This document shows, piece by piece, positions 6,941-12,194 of a stretch of DNA of 16,348 bases. Made by a program: the position numbers and the translations under genes. This DNA is from Dehalococcoidia bacterium (GTDB lineage: Bacteria > Chloroflexota > Dehalococcoidia > Plut-88900), in NCBI GenBank assembly GCA_012270635.1, contig JAAXHX010000431.1:1-16348 (forward strand). The letters are read 5' to 3'. Under the pieces are notes generated by a model, which ran no database searches, was not told where the DNA came from, and was given only the letters and a program-made list of their open reading frames with translations. Within the stretch, counting starts at the first letter, position 1. Every line of letters starts with the position of its first letter.

Positions 6941-7885
6941 CTAGCGGATACGGGACATGGCGACGTCGGCATCGTGGACGAGGGTCTTGATCACCTCGGC
7001 GGCGCTCAAAACCTCATTAATTACGCCGGCGCCGGCGCCGCACTGGACTAAGCCGTCCTCGGTGGCGCCATCGAGGAGGCAGGCGCGGGTCTGCTCATCG
7101 GATACCGAGCTGCCGGGGTCGGCGCCGTTCTCCGGGCCGCAGAGATGGTCGAAGGCGCGGTTTCTCAGGAGGCGAAGAGGGCGGGAATCGACGTTGGCGA
7201 TGGCGGTGCTGGTGTCTACCGCGTTGATGATGGCGTCCTTGAAATTGGGGTGAGCGATACATTCGTGGGTGGCGACGAAACGGGTGCCGATATAGGCGGC
7301 GCTGGCGCCGAGGCCTATGGAAGCCGCGAGGCCCCGTCCATCAGAGATGCCGCCGGCGGCGATGACCGGGATTTCGACGGCATCAACGACCTGGGGGACG
7401 AGGGTGACCAGGGACAGGTGGGCGGCGCTGCCGGGGCCGGCGGCCTCTAGACCGGCGGCTATGACGCCGTCGGCGCCGCGGGCCTCGGCGCTGCGGGCCT
7501 GGTGGACGGAGCCGACCATGTGAAACACCGTGATGCCCACGTCCTTGAGGTGGCCCGTATGGTCGGAAGCGCCTTCACCGGCGGTGACGACGATGGGAAC
7601 GGCCTGCTCGGTGGTGATGCTGACCAGGACGTCTAGGAGGGGGTGGTCCATGAACAGGCATACGCCGTAGGGGCGAGGGGTGAGGGCCTTGATCTTGCGG
7701 AGCTGGGCCTGGTAGTTTTCGATTTCGTCGCCGTCTTCCGGCAGGCCGGCGTTGGCGGTGATCATACCTAGGCCGCCGGAGTTTGATACGGTGGCGGCGA
7801 GCTCGGCGTTGGACACCCAGGGCATGCCGGCCTGGATTATGGGGGTCTGGATGTTAAGCTGCTTGGTCAGGCGCGTTGCCTTCAT
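6941..7885 (-). CDS. Nitronate monooxygenase / FabK-like FMN-dependent TIM-barrel protein
   Basis: 314 residues from ATG 7885. The NMO/2-nitropropane dioxygenase pattern is clear: N-terminal PIIQAGMPWVSNAELAATVS (15-34), GGLGMI (37-42), and FMN-phosphate motifs IPVIAAGGISDGRG (172-185) and GASAAYIGTRFVAT (193-206). These flavoenzymes oxidise nitronates, and relatives act as enoyl-ACP reductase (FabK). The usual motif with the active-site histidine (E-A-G-G-H-x-G) reads GLEAAGPGSAAH (145-156) here, with Pro at the His position, so classic nitronate oxidation is doubtful. A longer frame reaches 8050, but ATG 7885 has a good Shine-Dalgarno (GGGAGAGG, 4 nt away on the minus strand) and matches the family N-terminus. 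The gene is convergent with the oxidoreductase at its 3' side and divergent from the Trm112-like gene. Confidence 0.85.
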   Translation of the reverse strand: MKATRLTKQLNIQTPIIQAGMPWVSNAELAATVSNSGGLGMITANAGLPEDGDEIENYQAQLRKIKALTPRPYGVCLFMDHPLLDVLVSITTEQAVPIVVTAGEGASDHTGHLKDVGITVFHMVGSVHQARSAEARGADGVIAAGLEAAGPGSAAHLSLVTLVPQVVDAVEIPVIAAGGISDGRGLAASIGLGASAAYIGTRFVATHECIAHPNFKDAIINAVDTSTAIANVDSRPLRLLRNRAFDHLCGPENGADPGSSVSDEQTRACLLDGATEDGLVQCGAGAGVINEVLSAAEVIKTLVHDADVAMSRIR

Positions 7886-7974
7886 ATAGCCTCTCCCAAA
7901 GACTGGACCGGTCCGGAGGCCGGTCTCGATAGGGGAAATAGTCCGGTGGGACGGGACCCGGGCGAAGTCATGGT

Positions 7975-7980
7975 TATAAT
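7975..7980 (+). promoter_or_regulatory. Candidate -10 box in a divergent intergenic region
   Basis: A perfect TATAAT lies in the small AT-rich island TTATAATATAA (7974-7984), the only such island between the flavoprotein (-) and the Trm112-like gene (+). The minus strand also offers TATATT/TATTAT, so the island may serve both genes. No good -35 is visible on the plus strand. The leader to ATG 8071 would be about 85 nt. Confidence 0.4.
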
Positions 7981-8070
7981 ATAACGCATCGGAGGATGGA
8001 TGGTTAGACGGGGGCCGAAGGGCAGGGGCCCGGGCGCCGCGCAGCGCCAATGGCCCCGGAGTTTCCGAGG

Positions 8071-8253
8071 ATGAAAAAAGATCTTATGGACATTCTGGCC
8101 TGTCCGGCTTGCAAAGGCGAACTGAGATTGGCGGTGGAGCAGGAGGAAGGGGATGAAGTGATATCGGGGTCGCTTCTGTGCCCGAGTTGTCCTCACACGT
8201 ACCCGATCATAGACTCGATCCCGAACTTCCTATCCCAGGGGCTGCGCCAGTAG
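8071..8253 (+). CDS. Trm112-like zinc-ribbon protein (UPF0434 type)
   Basis: 60 residues. Two zinc-knuckle pairs, CPAC (C11, C14) and CPSC (C37, C40), and the family ending YPIIDSIPNFL are diagnostic. In eukaryotes and archaea Trm112 activates several methyltransferases; the function of the bacterial stand-alone form is largely unknown. ATG 8071 (MKKDLMDILACP) matches the family start; ATG 8050 would add seven residues (MAPEFPR) and has no ribosome binding site. GGAG lies about 12 nt before ATG 8071, and GAGG directly abuts it. The gene ends 4 nt before the convergent folK stop. Confidence 0.88.
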   Translation: MKKDLMDILACPACKGELRLAVEQEEGDEVISGSLLCPSCPHTYPIIDSIPNFLSQGLRQ

Positions 8254-8257
8254 GGGT

Positions 8258-8851
8258 CTAGCGGCGGTCTCCCGCTTCGCTCGGTCCATTTTCTTCGATC
8301 AACGTACCCTTGGGATTCGCTGTTAGCCCCGAGCCGTAGAGGACGCTCCACTTGCGCTTCCTCACGCGCTCGGGGGCGGTGAGGGCGGACAACAGTTGGG
8401 CGACGGTCCGGGCCCGGGTGGGGTGGAGGAGGAGGGGATTGAGCTCCGAGAGGGGGAGGAGGACGAAAGCGCGCTCGGCGATGCGGGGGTGGGGGATGGT
8501 GAGGTCAGGGGTGTTTATGACCTGGTCATCGTAGAAGAGGATGTCGATGTCTATGACGCGCGGGGCGTCCTTGAAGCTCATGATACGGCCCATCTGACTC
8601 TCGATGTGCTTCAGATAGTCGAGGAGTTGCGGGGCTGGAAGGTCGGTGTAGGCGGAGCAGACGGCATTTACGAACCAGGGCTGCTCCTTGAAGCCGACGG
8701 GCTCGCTTTCATATATGGAAGATACCTCGCTGACGGCGACATGGTCGGGGAGGAGCTTCAGGGCCCAAGCGACGTTGGCCTCCTTGTTTCCGATGTTGGA
8801 GCCGAGGCCCAGGTAGACCTTTGACTTGTGGCCGATGCCGGTAACAGACAT
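8258..8851 (-). CDS. folK: 2-amino-4-hydroxy-6-hydroxymethyldihydropteridine pyrophosphokinase (HPPK)
   Basis: 197 residues. Transfers pyrophosphate from ATP to hydroxymethyl-dihydropterin, the step before dihydropteroate synthase. Visible motifs: YLGLGSNIG (13-21), ESEPVGFKEQPWFVNAV (48-64), PRVIDIDILFYD (97-108) with the magnesium-binding pair D101/D103, and TIPHPRIAERAFVLLPL (118-134). The C-terminus is some 30 residues longer than the minimal domain and of low complexity. The start lies 2 nt after the folP stop, so folP-folK is a tight minus-strand operon; GTGAGG lies about 10 nt before the ATG. Confidence 0.93.
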   Translation of the reverse strand: MSVTGIGHKSKVYLGLGSNIGNKEANVAWALKLLPDHVAVSEVSSIYESEPVGFKEQPWFVNAVCSAYTDLPAPQLLDYLKHIESQMGRIMSFKDAPRVIDIDILFYDDQVINTPDLTIPHPRIAERAFVLLPLSELNPLLLHPTRARTVAQLLSALTAPERVRKRKWSVLYGSGLTANPKGTLIEENGPSEAGDRR

Positions 8852-8853
8852 GG

Positions 8854-9708
8854 CTACTGTGCCTCACTTCCGTTGAGGGGCGGCCTGACGATGGCGTCGG
8901 TCATGCGGCAGACCCTTACCATGGCCTGGACATCGTGGACCCGGGCGACGTCGGCGCCGTTGGCGATGCAGAGGGCAACAACGGCCGCCGTGCCCTCCAT
9001 CCTCTGGTCCACGGGCAAATCCAGGGTGCGCCCGATCATGGATTTCCGGGACGGGCCAACGAGGATGGCCGGAGCGAGGCCCTTCAACTCCGAGAGCCTG
9101 CGCACGACCTCCAGGTTATGCTTGAGGGTCTTGCCGAACCCGAGGCCAGGATCGATGATGACGTTTTCGGGTCGGACGCCGGCTTCCAGGGCGTTGTGGA
9201 CGCTGGCGGCGAGGCTGGCCCTAACGTCGGGGATGAGATCTGCGTACTCGGCACGGCGCTGGTTGTGCATGAGGACTACCGGTACCCGGGCCCGGGCGGC
9301 GAGGGGGGCCATTTCGGGGTCCCTGCGGAGGGCCCACTGGTCGTTGATTATGGAGGCGCCGGCGTCCAGGGCCTCGGCAGCGACGCGGGAATAGAAGGTG
9401 TCGATGCTGATAGGAAGGTTCGATCGGGAGGCGAGGGCCTTGACCACGGGAATTACGCGGGCCAGCTCTTCCCGCTCGGGGACGGGGGTGTGGCCGGGCC
9501 GGGTGGAGTGACCGCCGACGTCCAGCATGTCGGCGGACTGGGCCTCGAAGCCGAGGCCCTGCGCGACAGCTGCATCTACGTCGCTGCCCAGCCCATCTCC
9601 CGAGAAGGAGTCGGGGGTGACGTTTATGATCCCCATGACGAAGGTGCGTCGCCCCCAGGGGAAGGGGTGGGAGGTGGGGGTTTCGGTTGAAATAGAGGTT
9701 GCTTTCAT
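8854..9708 (-). CDS. folP: Dihydropteroate synthase
   Basis: 284 residues. Condenses dihydropterin pyrophosphate with p-aminobenzoate to make dihydropteroate; the target of sulfonamides. Motifs in order: MGIINVTPDSFS (25-36), GGHSTRPG (65-72), SIDT (101-104), INDQW (121-125), IIDPGLGFGKT (184-194), VGPSRKS (217-223) and RVHDV (256-260). The GG(E/Q)STRPG loop has His in place of the usual Glu. ATG 9708 is the first start available and gives about 22 residues before the barrel; there is no clear Shine-Dalgarno upstream (the minus strand reads CACTCCCC). It leads the folP-folK pair. The 9709-9837 gap upstream has an AT-rich patch (TAAAAT on the minus strand at 9755-9750) that could be a -10 box, but the evidence is weak. 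Confidence 0.94.
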   Translation of the reverse strand: MKATSISTETPTSHPFPWGRRTFVMGIINVTPDSFSGDGLGSDVDAAVAQGLGFEAQSADMLDVGGHSTRPGHTPVPEREELARVIPVVKALASRSNLPISIDTFYSRVAAEALDAGASIINDQWALRRDPEMAPLAARARVPVVLMHNQRRAEYADLIPDVRASLAASVHNALEAGVRPENVIIDPGLGFGKTLKHNLEVVRRLSELKGLAPAILVGPSRKSMIGRTLDLPVDQRMEGTAAVVALCIANGADVARVHDVQAMVRVCRMTDAIVRPPLNGSEAQ

Positions 9709-9837
9709 GGGGAGTGCCGGTTGGGTTATCAGCTACACATCGCGGCTTTATTTTATTGCAGGACTTAGAATTTACTGAGAGGTTTGTTGAAAGTTGCGTA
9801 GGATACGCCCTGCTCCGAGTGCAAGGGTGGGACGCTT

Positions 9838-10416
9838 CTACGCAGGAGCATGGTCCAGGCACATTCTGCAAACCTTGCGCCCATAAATGTTTCCCGTAAA
9901 ATCCTCGTCGCGTGCCATCTTTTTGAGCCCATCCCAATCAGAAGCACCGTAATGTGGCCCCTCATATCCGCAAGCAGTTGGTTTATGGGTGAAGTTCGCA
10001 AGATTTTCGGAGTAATGGAAGACCGTTTCCATCTCATGTTGATATGCTCGCTCTTCCGCTTGCAATTGCGAGAGTGTCTTTTGGGGGCGGACCACATCAA
10101 TTAAGCGGTTAAAGACCGCCAGCATCGCCTCTATATCAGAGGGGCCTTTGTCAAGCGCCACCCGTAATCGCTTCTCATTATATTCTGCCTCTTTGCGTGA
10201 GAAGAAAGGCAGAACCAGACGCACAGTAAAGGGGCGTCCAGACGTTGCCTTTGCCCCGATGCCTATCGCGTGCTCACTGAAACGAGTAAGCGGGGCGTTC
10301 GTGCTTCCCACGTAGAAGCTCCCGTCGTCATCAAACTGAAGCACATAACTGAAAAAGACAACAGGGTTCAATGCTTTGTCAGCGATACTTTTTCGCTCCT
10401 TATGGGTGACAGGCAT
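9838..10416 (-). CDS. GIY-YIG nuclease-like protein, probably acquired
   Basis: 192 residues from ATG 10416. A GIY-YIG-like N-terminus: FFSYVLQFDDDGSFYVGST (21-39) gives the 'YV...YVG' strands; R45 and H49 follow in LTRFSEHAIGIGAKAT, and a glutamate-bearing helix (RKEAEYNEKRLRVAL, 74-88) matches the family's third motif. The C-terminal half is unknown, with C149, C183, C186 and H189 as a possible zinc site (KVCRMCLDHA at the end). GIY-YIG nucleases cut DNA in repair, homing or restriction, and this one's target cannot be told. ATG 10416 has GGAAAGGA about 8 nt upstream; the longer frame to 10554 lacks family similarity. Base composition is clearly AT-richer than its neighbours. Confidence 0.65.
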   Translation of the reverse strand: MPVTHKERKSIADKALNPVVFFSYVLQFDDDGSFYVGSTNAPLTRFSEHAIGIGAKATSGRPFTVRLVLPFFSRKEAEYNEKRLRVALDKGPSDIEAMLAVFNRLIDVVRPQKTLSQLQAEERAYQHEMETVFHYSENLANFTHKPTACGYEGPHYGASDWDGLKKMARDEDFTGNIYGRKVCRMCLDHAPA

Positions 10417-10491
10417 CCGATCATTCCTTTCCCTGTTTTGCAACAAAAACCAAACCCTCAAAACCCTGAACCAGAACAGACCCACAATTGC

Positions 10492-10500
10492 ATTGTAGCA
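10492..10500 (-). promoter_or_regulatory. Extended -10 promoter element for the GIY-YIG gene
   Basis: On the minus strand bases 10500-10492 read TGC-TACAAT, identical to the element before the HAS-barrel gene. The predicted transcription start is near 10485, giving a leader of about 70 nt before ATG 10416. No -35 is evident. Confidence 0.4.
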
Positions 10501-10525
10501 CCTGGGGAGAAGGGGGGCACTCAGG

Positions 10526-10554
10526 TTGTGTGGGTGGGCGTAATCTGGTAGCAT
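10526..10554 (+). promoter_or_regulatory. Candidate promoter for the transcarboxylase operon
   Basis: TTGTGT (10526-10531), a 17-bp spacer, then TAGCAT (10549-10554) with TGG directly before it as an extended -10. Transcription would start near 10561, giving a leader of about 80 nt. The promoter is back to back with the GIY-YIG promoter. The rest of the 10417-10643 divergent gap shows nothing else recognisable. Confidence 0.4.
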
Positions 10555-10643
10555 TCCGGCCAGCCGGATGGATGGCGGAGGGCGTTCGGCAAACCCTACT
10601 TCAATGCCTCTCTGAGTCTTCCCCGGTGACTTCCCCTACAGGA

Positions 10644-12194
10644 ATGACCTCCAACGACAAGCTGGAAAAACTGGTCAAGCTGAGAGGCCAGAGTCGGCTT
10701 GGCGGCGGGCTGAAGTCCATCGAGCGCCAGCATACCAAGGGTAAGCTGACGGCGCGCGAGCGGATAGACCTGCTCCTGGACCCCGGCACCTTCAACGAAC
10801 TCGACCCCCTGGTCACGCACAGGGCCACGGACTTCGGGCTCAAGGACCGGGTGTTCATGGGGGACGCCATAGTAACGGGCTATGGGAAGGTGGACGGGCG
10901 CACCGTGTTCGTCTGCTCGCAGGACTTCACGGTGTTCGGAGGATCGGTGTCGGAGGCGGTGGGGGAGAAGACCTGCAAGGCGATAGACCTGGCGGTTAAG
11001 ACCCGGGCCCCCCTGATAGCCATCAACGACTCAGGCGGGGCGCGCATACAGGAGGGGGTGATCAGCCTGAAGGCGGTGGGGGACATCCTGTTCAGGAATT
11101 CCCGGGCCTCGGGGGTGATACCCCAGATATCGGTGATCGTGGGGCCGGCGGCGGGGGGCGCGGTGTATTCGCCGGCGTTAACGGACTTCACGTTCATGGT
11201 GCGGGGCATCGGGCAGATGTACATCACGGGCCCCGACGTGGTGAAGGCGGTGACGGGAGAGGAGGTAACGCACGAGGAGCTGGGCGGGGCCTACACGAAC
11301 GCCGCCAAGAGCGGGGTCGCGCAGTTCATGTGTGAAACCGAGAAGGAATGCCTGGAAGAAGTGCGCCGACTGCTCGGCTTCCTGCCGTCCAGCTTCGAGG
11401 ACGAGCCGCCGAGGGAGATATATCCGGGGGACCAGGACCCACTGGACGAGTCGCTGCGGGAAGCCGTCCCGCCGGACTCGAGCAAGCCCTACGACATGAA
11501 GGGGATTATCAGGCGAGTGGTGGACTACGGCAACTTCCTGGAGGTGGCCCCCCTGTACGCGCCGAACATGATGGTCGGGTTTGGGCGGATGAACGGCCGG
11601 GTGGCGGGGATAGTGGCGCAGCAGCCGTCCCATCTCTCGGGGGTGATAGACATAGCGGCTTCCTTGAAGGGGGCCCGGTTCGTGCGGTTCTGCGACGCCT
11701 TTTCGATACCGCTGGTGACCTTCGTGGATGTGCCGGGGTTCATGCCGGGGACGGAGCAGGAGTACGGCGGGATAATAAAGCACGGGGCGAAGCTGATATT
11801 CGCCTACTCGGAGGCGACGGTGCCGAAGGTGACGGTAATCACTCGGAAGGCCTATGGCGGGGCATACATAGTGATGAGCAGCAAGCACGTGGGCGGGGAC
11901 GTAAACTTCGCGTGGCCCTCGGCGGAGATAGCGGTGATGGGTGCAAGCGGGGCGGTGAACATCATCTCGCGGAAGGAGATCCGGGACTCGGATGCGCCGG
12001 AAGAGACTCGGGCGCGGCTCATACGGGACTACGAGGATAACTTCAGCAACCCCTACAAGGCCTCATCCCGGGGGTTTGTGGACGAGGTGATCGATCCCGC
12101 GGAGACCAGGCCCAAGCTGATAGCGGCCCTGGAAATGCTCAGGCACAAGAAAGAGACCCCACCCGCCAAGAAGCACGGAAACATACCCCTGTGA
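10644..12194 (+). CDS. Biotin-dependent acyl-CoA carboxyltransferase (PccB/MmdA, transcarboxylase 12S-like)
   Basis: 516 residues, the normal length. Moves CO2 between carboxybiotin and an acyl-CoA such as propionyl-CoA (methylmalonyl-CoA in reverse). Crotonase-fold motifs: QHTKGKLTARERIDLLLD (29-46), SGGARIQEG (130-138), GPAAGGAVYSPALTDF (167-182), VPGFMPGTEQEYGGII (363-378), RKAYGGAYIVM (401-411) and the typical C-terminal KKHGNIPL. The position that sets acyl-CoA choice in Streptomyces PccB (Asp in GGAYDVM) is Ile409 here. ATG 10644 fits the family N-terminus; a frame from 10488 would add 52 unconserved residues. No strong Shine-Dalgarno is visible. The stop overlaps the next gene's start by GTGA. 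As neither a biotin carboxylase nor a membrane subunit is adjacent, a transcarboxylase role with the next gene is inferred; an acyl-CoA carboxylase beta subunit with an unlinked partner is the alternative. Confidence 0.9.
   Translation: MTSNDKLEKLVKLRGQSRLGGGLKSIERQHTKGKLTARERIDLLLDPGTFNELDPLVTHRATDFGLKDRVFMGDAIVTGYGKVDGRTVFVCSQDFTVFGGSVSEAVGEKTCKAIDLAVKTRAPLIAINDSGGARIQEGVISLKAVGDILFRNSRASGVIPQISVIVGPAAGGAVYSPALTDFTFMVRGIGQMYITGPDVVKAVTGEEVTHEELGGAYTNAAKSGVAQFMCETEKECLEEVRRLLGFLPSSFEDEPPREIYPGDQDPLDESLREAVPPDSSKPYDMKGIIRRVVDYGNFLEVAPLYAPNMMVGFGRMNGRVAGIVAQQPSHLSGVIDIAASLKGARFVRFCDAFSIPLVTFVDVPGFMPGTEQEYGGIIKHGAKLIFAYSEATVPKVTVITRKAYGGAYIVMSSKHVGGDVNFAWPSAEIAVMGASGAVNIISRKEIRDSDAPEETRARLIRDYEDNFSNPYKASSRGFVDEVIDPAETRPKLIAALEMLRHKKETPPAKKHGNIPL

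Noticed and set aside
7886..8050. 55-residue N-terminal extension of the flavoprotein gene
   Set aside because: The extension has no NMO-family similarity, crosses the AT-rich promoter island, and a strong Shine-Dalgarno supports ATG 7885.
9796..9808. Small hairpin GCGTA-GGA-TACGC after the GIY-YIG stop as a terminator
   Set aside because: Only 5 bp, 30 nt from the stop, and no T-run follows on the minus strand.
10488..10643. 52-residue upstream extension of the 12S-like carboxyltransferase
   Set aside because: It starts with TTG in the divergent promoter region, overlaps the candidate promoter, and is not family-like.
10417..10643. Riboswitch or structured leader before the carboxyltransferase operon
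   Set aside because: I could find no conserved cobalamin, biotin-box-like or other recognisable element; only promoter-like hexamers.
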